64,000 nt of DNA from Globisporangium splendens. Lineage: Eukaryota; Oomycota; Peronosporomycetes; Pythiales; Pythiaceae. The notes under the pieces were generated by a model. It saw only the letters and a program-made list of their open reading frames with translations. It ran no database searches and was not told the DNA's origin. A program made the translations under genes and the position numbers. The stretch is taken from NCBI GenBank assembly GCA_006386115.1, contig VFIW01000014.1:694322-758321 (forward strand). Direction: 5' to 3'. Of the stretch, positions 44,400 to 54,049 are shown piece after piece (position 1 is the first letter of the stretch; every line of letters begins with the position of its first letter).

Positions 44400-45194
44400 A
44401 TGGACCTCTCGCAAGCAGTCAGCATCGTCACGGGCGCCGCGTCGGGCTTCGGTAAGGCGTTCGCGGAGAAAATCCTGTCGGCCGGCGGCAAAGCGCTGAT
44501 CACGGACGTCAACGGCGCGTTGCTGGAGACGACGGGCAAGGAGTTCCAGGCCAAGTACGGCGCCAAGAACGTCATCTGGACGCGCCAGAACGTGACGGAC
44601 GCCGGCGGCTTCGTGGACGCGTTCGAAAGAGCGAACAAGTTCTTCCGCACGCCCGTGAACTTGCTCGTGAACAACGCGGGCATCGCCGGCGATCTCACGT
44701 TCTTCGACGACGGCGCGCCGCGCAACTGGGAGAAGGTGATCAACATCGACCTCTTTGCGCTCATCCGCGGCACGCAAATCGCGATGGACAATTTCAAGAA
44801 GCACCTCAATGGACGCGAAGGTGTCGTCGTGAACTTGGCGAGTTTGGCGGGTTTGAACCCGGTGCCGTTCTCGCCAGAATACGCGGCCGCGAAGGCTGGC
44901 GTCGTCGGCTTCACGCGCTCGCTGTACCAATTGAAGGCGAGCCACAACATCCGCATTTTCGCGCTGTGTCCGGCCTTCGCCAACACCGCCATGGGCATCG
45001 AAGCCACACAGAAGGTGTCGCAGTTCACGAACGAGGTCGGAGGTCTGATGGACATCTCGGAAATCGCCGACGCGTTTGTTGAGGCGGTGCAGGAACCAGA
45101 CAATGCCGGTCGCTGCCTGCGCATCGTCAAGGGCAAGCGCGGGTACTACAAGTTCGCGGGCGACAAGTTCCTCTTCCCAAACTCCAAGCTTTGA
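44400..45194 (+). CDS. Short-chain dehydrogenase/reductase 2, peroxisomal (C-terminal SKL)
   Basis: 264 residues. Motifs are TGAASGFG, LITDVN, LVNNAGIAGD, NLASLAG and YAAAK, with C-terminal FPNSKL. It differs from copy 1 mainly in residues 45-90 and in the substrate-side region after the catalytic Lys (FALCPAFANTAMGIEATQ). The upstream 320 bases contain the shared TGACGTGA box and no other gene. The protein is likely a homo-oligomer in the peroxisome matrix. Confidence 0.9.
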   Translation: MDLSQAVSIVTGAASGFGKAFAEKILSAGGKALITDVNGALLETTGKEFQAKYGAKNVIWTRQNVTDAGGFVDAFERANKFFRTPVNLLVNNAGIAGDLTFFDDGAPRNWEKVINIDLFALIRGTQIAMDNFKKHLNGREGVVVNLASLAGLNPVPFSPEYAAAKAGVVGFTRSLYQLKASHNIRIFALCPAFANTAMGIEATQKVSQFTNEVGGLMDISEIADAFVEAVQEPDNAGRCLRIVKGKRGYYKFAGDKFLFPNSKL

Positions 45195-45541
45195 GGAATT
45201 GACATGCGGGAAGCAATGGGGGCTCTTGAAGCCTTTACACATTTGATGTTGGTGCATGACGCAGTCTATGTGGACAAGATAAACCAGAAATGAGGGACGC
45301 ATATGCTGCTTTTGGCGTGAATGAACAAACGATTCCGTGCACAATTCAGAGTCCAGATGAGGAGGACTCGTCAGGATACTCGATTGCATTTGACTTACCT
45401 CTATAAACGAATAGCCTTCAAACTTAGCTTGGATCGAACCCAATCATCATTTGTTCAGTATACAATCCAACTACTTGTATGAATAATATCCCTTGTAAAC
45501 CGTTATGGGTCTGTCCTTGGTTGAACCTTGGGTTTCCCAAC

Positions 45542-45554
45542 TGCTGACGTGAAC
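45542..45554 (+). promoter_or_regulatory. Upstream box TGCTGACGTGAAC of SDR 3
   Basis: Identical to the box before SDR 2 but only 45 bases before the ATG. The rest of the 404-base gap 45195-45598 shows nothing else. Confidence 0.45.
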
Positions 45555-45598
45555 ATTTTTACCCATTCTGGAATCGCCCACAAGCAGGACAAGCAAGC

Positions 45599-46393
45599 AT
45601 GGAGCTCTCTCAGGTCGTAGGGATCGTCACAGGCGGCGCCGCAGGGCTCGGACAGGGGTTCGCGGAGGCGATCCTGGCGTCGGGCGGCAAGGTGCTGATC
45701 ACGGACATCGACGCCGCGCAGCTGGAGAAGACGGGCACGGCATTCCAGACCAAGTACGGCCACAAGAACGTGGGCTTCGTGCGCCAGAACGTGACCGACC
45801 CGGACGGCTTCCACTTCGTCTTCGACTACGCGACCAAGTACTTTGACCGCGCCGTGAACCTGCTCGTGAACAATGCGGGTATCGGCGGGGACACGTCGTT
45901 CTATGACGACGACGCGCCGCGCAACTGGGAGAAGGTCATCACCATCGACTTGACGGCGCTGATCCGCGGCACGCAGGTCGCGATCGATTACTTCAAGAAA
46001 CTGCCCAAGAGCCAAGAGGGTGTCGTCGTGAATCTGGCGAGTCTCGCGGGACTGAACGCCGTGCCGTTCTCGCCAGAGTATGGTGCTGCAAAGGCTGGTG
46101 TCGTCGGGTTCACGCGTTCGTTGTACCAACTGAAGAAGAGCCACAACATCCGCGTCGTCGCGCTGTGCCCTGGTTTCGCCAAGACCGCGATGGGCCGTCA
46201 AGTCACGGAATCTGCGCCGGATTACGCCATGCAAATGGGCGGGATCATGGAAATCGGTGAGGTCGTGAACGCGTTCGTGGCGGCCGTGAAGGAACCCGAC
46301 AACGCCGGTCGCTGCCTGCGCGTGTTCCAGAACGGCCTCTCGTACTACAAGTTTGCGGGCGACAAGTACCTCTTCCCCGACTCCAAGCTCTAG
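45599..46393 (+). CDS. Short-chain dehydrogenase/reductase 3, peroxisomal (C-terminal SKL)
   Basis: 264 residues. Motifs are TGGAAGLG, LITDID, LVNNAGIGGD, NLASLAG and YGAAK, with C-terminal FPDSKL. The substrate-lid region is the most divergent of the three (RQVTESAPDYAMQMGGIMEI), suggesting a changed substrate. Glu replaces Asp at some surface sites only; the catalytic triad is intact. The 308-base gap to the PKA gene holds only the two convergent 3' ends. Confidence 0.9.
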   Translation: MELSQVVGIVTGGAAGLGQGFAEAILASGGKVLITDIDAAQLEKTGTAFQTKYGHKNVGFVRQNVTDPDGFHFVFDYATKYFDRAVNLLVNNAGIGGDTSFYDDDAPRNWEKVITIDLTALIRGTQVAIDYFKKLPKSQEGVVVNLASLAGLNAVPFSPEYGAAKAGVVGFTRSLYQLKKSHNIRVVALCPGFAKTAMGRQVTESAPDYAMQMGGIMEIGEVVNAFVAAVKEPDNAGRCLRVFQNGLSYYKFAGDKYLFPDSKL

Positions 46394-46701
46394 GAAAGGC
46401 GCTGCTTCCAGAAATGCACATAGAGAATAATTTGTGCATTGGCAGTGGATAAATGGCTCCAGAGGTATGTGTGTATGGCTCAAGAGACTGATGTTTTTTC
46501 ATGTGTTTGCTTGTGTATTTGTTTATCTTTCTCCTGTGCCTAATAATCAACGATCGTCCCCACGCTGCAGTCTGCTTTTATAATCTGGAAAAAGAGCCAA
46601 GCAGACGACTCTGGGGACAGCGCTAGTTCAAATCAAATCCATTCCGCTCTCACTCTCATCACTTCGTTGCCTTTCGTTGCGCTGTAGCCTCAGCCAAGCC
46701 T

Positions 46702-47860
46702 CTAAAAGTCTGCAAACGGGTCCTTGCCGTTATACACGGGCACGATGGCGTCCTCGCACGAGTCCGGGTACGGGTCAAAGTTGGACGTGTCGTTGGCTGT
46801 TGTCACGCGCGGGATGATCGGCGCCGCACCCTTGCGCGCGAGCAGGTCTTCCCAGCTCACGCCGCTGAAGAACTTGTGCTTCTTGATGTCCTCGACGCCG
46901 TTCTTGAGACACCCGTAGCGCTTGGTCAGGTCCGCCGTGAGCAACCGCTTGATCAGCGCCTTGGCGTCCCGGTCAAAGAACCGCGGGAAGTTGAGTTTCC
47001 TCGACAGGATCTGCTGGTAGATGCCCATGGGGTCGTCGTCGCAGAACGGTGGCTGACCCGCGAGCATCTCGAAGAGCAGGATGCCGAGCGTCCACCAGTC
47101 CACGCCCTTACCGTGGCCTTTGTTCAGCAGCACCTCTGGCGCAATGTACTCGGGCGTGCCGCACAGCGTGTACGTCTTGAACGCCACGCGCTTGGCGAAG
47201 CCGAAATCCGTGATCTTGATGTACCCTTCCGAGTCCAGCAGCAGGTTCTCGGGCTTGAGGTCGCGGTAAATGAAGTCCTGCGCGTGCATGTACTCAAAGA
47301 TCGACACGATCTGGGCGGCGTAGAACTTCGCGGCATTGTTGTCGAACCCCCCGGCTTTCCGTAAATGTGTGAAGAACTCGCCGCCGATCACGTACTCGAG
47401 CACCATGTAGAGGTACTTGGCGTCCTGGTACGTGCCCGCCAGGTTCACAATGAACGGGTGATCAAGACAGAGCAAAATCGACTTCTCCGACAGCACGTGC
47501 TCGACCTAATGGACGAATAGCAAAGCAAGTGATCGCATGAGTCCGGTATTCTTGCCAAGAAGCGAAATGCAGCCGGGTACTATTGTTTACCTGCTGCAGT
47601 CGAATGATCTCAGCTTTCTTCAAGATCTTGATCGCCCAGTACGTTGTCGTCGTCTAACAAAAGAGGGTTGATCCAAAATTGTTCAGTCTGCAGCAGCTAC
47701 GTGTGCATGGATGCTATCGCTTTCCAACACTCACTTTGTGGGTCGCAAAGCGGACGCGGCCAAAGGAGCCCGTGCCGAGTGTCACGCCCATGTCAAACTG
47801 CGTGGCATCGAGCGGCACCTGAAATTTGTTCGACACTGCAGGTGCTGCTGCAGCTGCCAT
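46702..47860 (-). CDS. cAMP-dependent protein kinase-type catalytic subunit (AGC kinase)
   Basis: Exons (complement) 47735-47860, 47591-47653 and 46702-47505 give 330 residues, close to the usual PKA-C length. Motifs: glycine loop LGTGSFGRV, ATP Lys in YWAIKIL, YRDLKPENLL, DFGFAKRV, activation-loop Thr in TYTLCGTPEYIAPE, and a C-terminal tail ending DPFADF, the FxxF hydrophobic motif of PKA catalytic subunits. Between the APE and the tail it has WWTLGILLFEMLAG. It should be held by regulatory subunits until cAMP binds, and in oomycetes cAMP signalling acts in sporulation and zoospore behaviour. The short N-terminus has no myristoylation glycine (MAAAAAP). Confidence 0.9.
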
Positions 47861-49023
47861 TTCGCTCTAACTGGTGCCCTGTGACGTGTACACACTCGCT
47901 CTCCTGTTGCTGGCTTGCTGGTTCACACGCAGGAGCGTCCCCTCCACCGTGTGCTGCTTTGCTTACGAAGGAATTGTTTCGCTTTCAAAGCGCCTCTCCT
48001 CGCGACGCTCTGCTCTGCTCTCGGTCGCGGCGGCGTCGGTTTCTCGCTCCTGTCGTCGTTTCGTTGCGAGCCACAAAGAGGGTTTGTGATCGCCGCCGAC
48101 TTCCTTGTAATGAGCGCGACGCCCCGACGCGTTTTCTTTCTATATATTCCTCCATGTGCACACACGTAAATAGCATATGCGCAGCGGTCTTTTCCGAAGA
48201 TAGATGAAGGCGCTGGGTATTTTTCTATCGATCCGACTGCCTTGGCGCGAAATCGGAGCATGGAGCACTTGACGCTATTTTTGCGCAGTGCTTGGGCTAA
48301 AATAAGTCGAACACATGATGCCAGCGACGAACACCTCACTTGCCTTTTACAACAGCCAACAAGCAGGGAGAACATAAGGGGATAGTATGTACGTGGAAGG
48401 TATCGTTTGCCGCGATTGGTCGGCGCTGACGTGTAATTAGCAAACTTCAGAGACATACCCGACCATTTTAGAGCTTGTCAGCCAACTGCTTGGTCCTGAG
48501 TCCACCGACGAAGCTTCATTTATCCCTCGACAGATCTCTCCGTTCAATGAATTTACCAGCGGTGACCTGGACGTGCACGTCGATTTCCTGTTGCAGTCAG
48601 TAAAGTGACCAGTTCGACGTGGCAGTCCTCGCTACAGCTCAGCCATAAAAAAGCGAGTATGCATGCATCCAGGCATCTGGCGCTGGAGCAGCAAGCTACG
48701 ACGACACCTTGTCGAGACGACACCTTGTCGAGCAGCTCATTTCCACAGCATTTTAATCCGAACGTCCTTTCTCGTTCTGATTTTACAGATCTCACAAAAC
48801 AATCACGACGTATTTTCCTTAAACTAATGCTATGAATTCAAAGCACTAGTACTGTACAATATACTCGTACGATGATTGGCTACAAATTGTGTTCGTAAGG
48901 TTTTATTCCTCTTGAGTTGAGATGCGTATACAACACCAAGTCACTGCACCCCTCCAGTCCAAATGATGCAAAAAAAAACCTCGCGCACTTCTTCACTTGA
49001 GTAGCTCCCCCATAGAGTTGACG
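47861..49023. other. 1.2-kb divergent intergenic region
   Basis: Between the PKA gene (minus) and the GT8-like gene (plus). It contains a 16-bp tandem repeat (48701-48732). A plus-strand open frame at 47644-48207 overlaps the PKA exons and has no motif. Nothing else was recognised. Confidence 0.4.
48701..48732. repeat. Two tandem 16-bp units, each a small hairpin
   Basis: ACGACACCTTGTCGAG occurs twice in direct succession. Within each unit CGACA and TGTCG are complementary across CCT. Might be a protein-binding site or slippage product. Confidence 0.6.
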
Positions 49024-50796
49024 ATGATGATCACCGGCGGCGGAGCAAGCAAGCGCCACGCCATGGAGGTGAAAGCAGCAGCGCGTCGACCGCGGCGCCG
49101 CTTCATGATGCAGCGAGCAAGAGCGTGGCGTGTTGTGCTGTTGGTCGTGGCCGCGCTGCTGGTCTGCTGGACGGCCCCCTTCGTCAACGCGCTTCCAAGC
49201 GTCGCACAAGAAGCCACCGCCGCGTCGCCGTTGGTTCCCCCGAAAGACGGCGCGTTCGCCACTTTCTTCTACGACCATGGCGAGGAGAGCGACGCGCTGT
49301 TCCTGGCGACGCGCGTGATGATGAAATCCATCAAGGAGTCTAAGACCGTGTACCGCAAGGTCGTGATCGTGCCGAAGGACGGGATGGACGAGACCAAGCA
49401 GCGCATCCTGCACAAGGACGACCCGACGATCGAGATCGTGCGCACGAATGTCCCGAATGTGTACCTGCACACGGTGTTCACGGACCCGCGCGCGCAGTTG
49501 CTGCATATGCGTAACAAGTTGGTGATCTGGGATGATCCCGTGCTGTCCAAGCTGAAGCGCATTGTGTACCTGGATCCGGAGAACCTCGTGATGCGCAACG
49601 TGGACGAGATCTTTGCGTGCTCGCAGTTCTGCGCCGTGGACAATGGTCAGTCGGTCGTGTACTCAAACAGTCTGCTCGTGATCTCCCCAGAGAGCATCGC
49701 GGCGCGAAATCTGTACTCCGACGCGATCGACAGCTTCATGATCTCGGGTCGCGCGTACAACTACGTCGGCATCACGCAGGGCTTTCTCCCCGGTCTCTTT
49801 GAAGCGTTTGAGGAGAGTCCGCTGTTCTACATTGAGAAAAAAGGTGGTGCAAACAAGGAATCGACAGCCGATGATGCGTCGACGTCCCAGAATTCGGACT
49901 CGGTTGTGCACCGACTGCCGTTCTACTACAGCATCAACCACATGGTGTTCTATGAGCGACTGAACTGGGATCTGTACAAGTGCAACGACAAGAACCTGAC
50001 GGCCGGCAGCATCCCTGGTCCGCTGCTGAGCTACAAGTACAGCGGCGGCACCGTGAAGCCGTGGTTCTGGCTGCCGTACACGTACTTCCAGGTGTTTTGG
50101 CACTGGCAGGAGTTCCGCGACTTGCTCCAGGAGGACCACTTGGGGTACTTTATCGGCAAGTTCGTGTCGCTGACCGTGATCTTTTCGTTTGCGTGGTTCT
50201 CGTACGTCGCGCTGTGCCTTCGTCTGCACAGCGAACCGAACGGCCGACCGCGTCGACTGTCGAGCTGGGGGCTCCCGGCGCCGGGCAACGCACAGCCGAT
50301 CTCCATGGACATCTTCAACTCCAAGGCCATGCGCAAGGCGTGCCAGATCTCGTGCAGCATCCTCTACGCGATCTCATCGACACCGATCCTGTCGGGCTTT
50401 GTGCTCGTGCTCGTGACGATGTGGGTCAGTATCTTCTCGGTGCCCGCGCTGATGCACCCGCGGTATGCGTGCAAACTGTGGATGTACCTGCATAACCTGC
50501 TCGTGGTGACGGCGCTGCTCGTGTTCGACATCGCGCACACGTTCCGCACGATGCAGTGGAAGCGCGAGGATGTGCCGTCGGCCACGGTGCTGCTGCTCAT
50601 GAGTCTCTGGCGCTGCGTGAAGAAGATTCCTGCGATGGACCTCGTGCAGGTGACGTTCCTGTACGTCGCCGGCCGCACGGATTTGTTTATGAACCCCGTG
50701 TTGCGCCCCGTCGTGATCTTCTCGCTGCTCGCGGGCATGGGCTTTGTGCAAATGCGCATTCTCTCGACCGAGATGCAGCGCATATCGCGAAAGTAA
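49024..50796 (+). CDS. Membrane glycosyltransferase family 8-like protein
   Basis: About 590 residues from the ATG at 49024 (49027 is also possible; no ATG lies further upstream in frame). An N-terminal anchor (VVLLVVAALLVCW) leads into a lumenal GT8 domain (residues about 70-350): ALFLATRVMMKSI, KLKRIVYLDPENLVMRN, SNSLLVISPE, GFLPGLF and the C-terminal PGPLLSYKYSGGTVKPW. The usual metal-binding DxD (as in YLDADTLV) reads DPEN, which may weaken or alter metal use. At least four more membrane helices follow (FVSLTVIFSFAWFSYVALCL; FVLVLVTMWVSIFSVPAL; LLVVTALLVFDIA; VVIFSLLAGMGFV), so the protein is polytopic. Similar GT8 proteins in stramenopiles are linked to wall or glycogenin-like glycan synthesis; the acceptor is unknown. 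Intronless. Confidence 0.8.
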   Translation: MMITGGGASKRHAMEVKAAARRPRRRFMMQRARAWRVVLLVVAALLVCWTAPFVNALPSVAQEATAASPLVPPKDGAFATFFYDHGEESDALFLATRVMMKSIKESKTVYRKVVIVPKDGMDETKQRILHKDDPTIEIVRTNVPNVYLHTVFTDPRAQLLHMRNKLVIWDDPVLSKLKRIVYLDPENLVMRNVDEIFACSQFCAVDNGQSVVYSNSLLVISPESIAARNLYSDAIDSFMISGRAYNYVGITQGFLPGLFEAFEESPLFYIEKKGGANKESTADDASTSQNSDSVVHRLPFYYSINHMVFYERLNWDLYKCNDKNLTAGSIPGPLLSYKYSGGTVKPWFWLPYTYFQVFWHWQEFRDLLQEDHLGYFIGKFVSLTVIFSFAWFSYVALCLRLHSEPNGRPRRLSSWGLPAPGNAQPISMDIFNSKAMRKACQISCSILYAISSTPILSGFVLVLVTMWVSIFSVPALMHPRYACKLWMYLHNLLVVTALLVFDIAHTFRTMQWKREDVPSATVLLLMSLWRCVKKIPAMDLVQVTFLYVAGRTDLFMNPVLRPVVIFSLLAGMGFVQMRILSTEMQRISRK

Positions 50797-51216
50797 GGAG
50801 CTGAGCCTCACCGTAATGCTGACAATATGAAGCACACACTGGGGACAAAGCGCGAGAGCGGATGGAGGAGGAAGAGAAAGGGAAAAAGGAGCCTCGTATA
50901 ATTTGTTTAGATAGAAGACACGGATGAACATGAGTTTCGATAGACACCACCATACTCGGACGCAAAAACAAACACAGACACATGTACACCCGCACAACGG
51001 CTGAAGCACTGTATTCTGTGGTTCTCTCGTCAGCATTGTGGCTAAAAGCCCAAGCCATTCACTCGCCAAAGACCCTGATTTCGTGTTTTTCGACTGACAT
51101 GCACAAAGCAATAAAGCGACAATTTACGACTGCACATGCTTCGTATAGATAAACGCATATATATTTGAGAGGCATCTGATGCTGTCAACAACAGGACGAA
51201 GACTGCAGCTGGCTCA
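50797..51216. other. Convergent 3' gap
   Basis: 420 bases between the GT8-like stop and the likely MOZART1 stop. The first 300 bases are purine-rich in part. No gene is recognised. Confidence 0.4.
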
Positions 51217-51751
51217 CTAAGACTCGGATCGTCGCTGTTTCTTCTAAGAGCAAACAAAATAGACAGCGTCCGCACATGCACAAAGTCAGTCTTTCCGCAC
51301 ACATACACCTAATGACGGCAATCCACAACGACAATTCGCGAAGGATAACAGCACAATACACACCTGACTGACCTGCAGATCCTGCTGGGACAGAGGCTGC
51401 TTGCCTGTGAACACGCGCTCGCGCTCTGCACCCGCCGTTGTTGATGCATTTGACGATCCGTGGCTACTGGCTGCCGAAGCGGCAGCCGCGTCTTTGCGGA
51501 GATCCTTGATCACGGCAGCGAGCGCCTCCGGGTTCACGCCCTTCTGGATGAGCGCCATGACGATCGGCAGCGTCTCGCGGTCCAATCCGGTGTTCAGCAG
51601 CCGCGACAGCTCGTACACCGCTACGTAACACGCACTGAACATCGGTGGTGGCTCATACACGTAGCGTCCTTATATACACACGCAGTCACGCACTCTCCAG
51701 GACTTCGGTGCGCGTCACCGTCGTGCCGCCGTCGTCCGCGCTGCTGCTCAT
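51217..51751 (-). CDS. MZT1: MOZART1 (mitotic-spindle organizing protein 1)
   Basis: Exons (complement) 51694-51751 and 51373-51620 encode MSSSADDGG... [20 protein letters not shown], then [18 protein letters not shown], which is diagnostic for MOZART1. MOZART1 is a small subunit of the gamma-tubulin ring complex that recruits and activates it at microtubule-organising centres. The conserved core is about 55 residues. A Ser/Ala/Thr-rich tail follows and ends SQQDLQ at a splice donor. A last exon at 51217-51243 (KKQRRSES) with an intron of about 129 bp is the most plausible ending (about 110 residues in total). An alternative acceptor nearer the donor would give a different, longer tail. Confidence 0.88.
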
Positions 51752-51950
51752 GTTTAGCGCAAGAGTTCAGTTGCTTTTTGCCCCAAATGGCGGAAATGCT
51801 GCATTTTGGACATTTTCGACAGCACACTCTTACAGTTATAAGGATTACGATTCTGCGTAACCATGCCGACATAGGACAAAATAAGGGTGCTTTTTACAAA
51901 ATTATACACAGATAACGAACTTTGTGGAACGGAATAGTTGCGTCCAGCTC

Positions 51951-53717
51951 TTATGTTTCATGGGTGTAGCCTCGCGCGATGCCTGTGGCACCTTGCACTG
52001 CTGCGTGCGCCGGTGTTTCACCGATGCGTGGCTCTAATCCTCTATACTCACGCGTGGCCAGGAACTCGCCGGCCTCGCTCTTGTATGCGACCAACTCGGA
52101 GCGATCGTTCTTGACCTGCAGCGCCGTGGACGAGGTCTCCTCACTCGACGTCGTCAAAGTTGAAGCCGCAGTTGAGCGCACAGAGTTCTTGTAGGTGCCT
52201 GTAACCAGCGAGAAGAACGGCTTGTCGTCGTCGTCGCTCCCCTCACCGTCGTTACCGTCGGCGTCGTCCAACTCGCTCATGGTCTTCGCGATCGCCGGCA
52301 GCACTTCACGGAAGTCCGTCTTGTACTCGCCCGTCCACTCTTCCGAGGTCGAAAGCGCCAACTGCAGCTCGTAAGGCGTCACGATCGGTTTGTAGAACTC
52401 CTTGCTGTCCATCAGCGTGTTCTGCTGGCATGCGACGAGCACGAACGCATCGATTTCCGCATAATTGGCGAGCTTTGGCACGTTTACTTTGCCGACCACG
52501 AACAAATACGACTTGCGACCGCTCCTGCAATGAAGTGCACATGAAAAAATGTTCAAGTGAGTAAAATGCACAATGGGAAAATGTATGAGGCAACCGGACG
52601 TACTTTTTAATGAGCTTCTGGAGACCGTGGACGACGTCGAGGTACTTGGAGACACCCAGCGTGCCCATGAGGATGCCGTAGATCTGCGCTTCCTTCGCCT
52701 GCTGCACCAGGAAATAGCGGCGCATGAGCGCACGGTTCACCGCGGCTCCTTCGCGGCGGACGCTCTGGGTGCGTGGGTTGTACGAGTAGCACTCGACCGT
52801 GCTGTAGCGCAGCAGGATGCTCGTCAAGTGCGCCGATTCGGCGCCGATGTACAGGAACGCGAACGTCTCGGGCGTGATCTGCTGTCCTTCTATGAGTTTG
52901 ACTCCCTGGCCGCCAATAAACACGGACGGCAAACCTTCTGTTGCCGTATCTTCATTAGCTGGAGTCGTAGTTTGCTCGCTTGGGTTGTAGAACGTGGTCA
53001 TATCTGCAAGCAAAAGCATGCGTGTGTCACGGAATCGCTCCTGCAATTGCGAGAACACTGCGTTCGTTGCATGGCGGTAGCTCGGCTCGTACAGCACCAC
53101 GATGGTCTTCTCCACGTCAATCGACGATGCGATCTGCGCGGCAAAGAGCTCGACGCAGTGGTCCGCATCAATCGGCGCGTTGCCAAACACGTACACGACC
53201 GGGATACTCGACGTCGCGCTCAGACACGTGCGACCGTAGTGCACAATGCAGTCGGCAAACAGATGCTGCGCCGCGACTTCGTCCACGCAGCAGCTCCCAT
53301 ACGACGTGTCGCCCAAGATGAAAATGCGCTCGTACGCAGCTCTCCAGTCCATTCAAGCACGAAAATGCGCTCGTACCCGCAGCTCTCCAGTCCATTCTGC
53401 ACGCGATACGCACACATAGCCACATTAATATCATTACGCCAAGGACAACATATACAACAAAACCAAGCGCATCACTAGTCAAAATGTACCTTGAGCCCTT
53501 GCTGCACGCGCGGGGCATCGGGCAGCAGTGAGTCGGGGAACTGCAGCGCGATGTTCTTGTACCCTCCCCGGCGGATCTGCTCGAGCGTGCGTGCGATCTC
53601 GTAGTACGTTTCGAAGGCCACGTCGTCCGTGCGCACGCCGTCCTGCTCCAGGACCTCGACCGTCGTCTGGATCGCGCGCGAGCCGTCGTCCGACTCGAAC
53701 GCGAGCGCCACCGTCAT
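51951..53717 (-). CDS. DPH2: Diphthamide biosynthesis protein 2, with a frame-breaking tandem duplication
   Basis: Exons (complement) 53490-53717, about 52604-53396 and 51951-52524. The N-terminal exon ends NIALQFPDSLLPDAPRV..GLK. The central exon carries ILGDTSYGSCCVDEVAAQHL with the cluster-binding Cys, then HYGRTCLSATSSIPVVYVFG, and the last exon ends with the DPH2 signature YRGLEPRIGETPAHAAV. DPH2 works with DPH1 as the radical-SAM-type complex that makes the first carbon-carbon bond of diphthamide on elongation factor 2. The start of the second exon contains two near-copies of a 35-37-bp segment. Read from the splice acceptor the first copy (NGLESCGYERIFVL) is followed by an out-of-frame second copy, so no single frame spans the gene. 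No alternative acceptor repairs the phase. Confidence 0.85.
53320..53397. repeat. Imperfect tandem duplication within DPH2
   Basis: GAAAATGCGCTCGTAC..GCAGCTCTCC... occurs at 53320-53354 and again at 53361-53397 (period 41). The second has two extra C. It breaks the DPH2 reading frame. Confidence 0.85.
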
Positions 53718-54049
53718 GTCTGTCTGGCTGCTTCTCGGAATCTGCCGCTTCGTGCTGGTTGCAATGGCGCTTTGACGCGCGAAAAGGACAAGGTCATTGG
53801 TTTCTGAGCAGCTCGAATATTCGCTTTCACAGGAACATTTGTGTTGTTATCCTGAAATGTGCAAGCAATTAGAGCAGGGTATAGTGTTAGGAAGGTGATT
53901 GTGTGCGCGTTAAGTACGATTCGGGTGGTGCAAGATCGAACAGCTCCAATGTGAGCTTGGGTTCATTGGGCATGCTGCTGCATTTTTTCCACTGAGGCAT
54001 GGAATACTCTACGCTAGTCCTCACTACTCGCTCACTCTCACGCAGTCAC
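53718..54049. other. Short gap upstream of DPH2, downstream of ALG3
   Basis: 332 bases; should hold the DPH2 promoter and the ALG3 3' end. No other feature is recognised. Confidence 0.4.
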
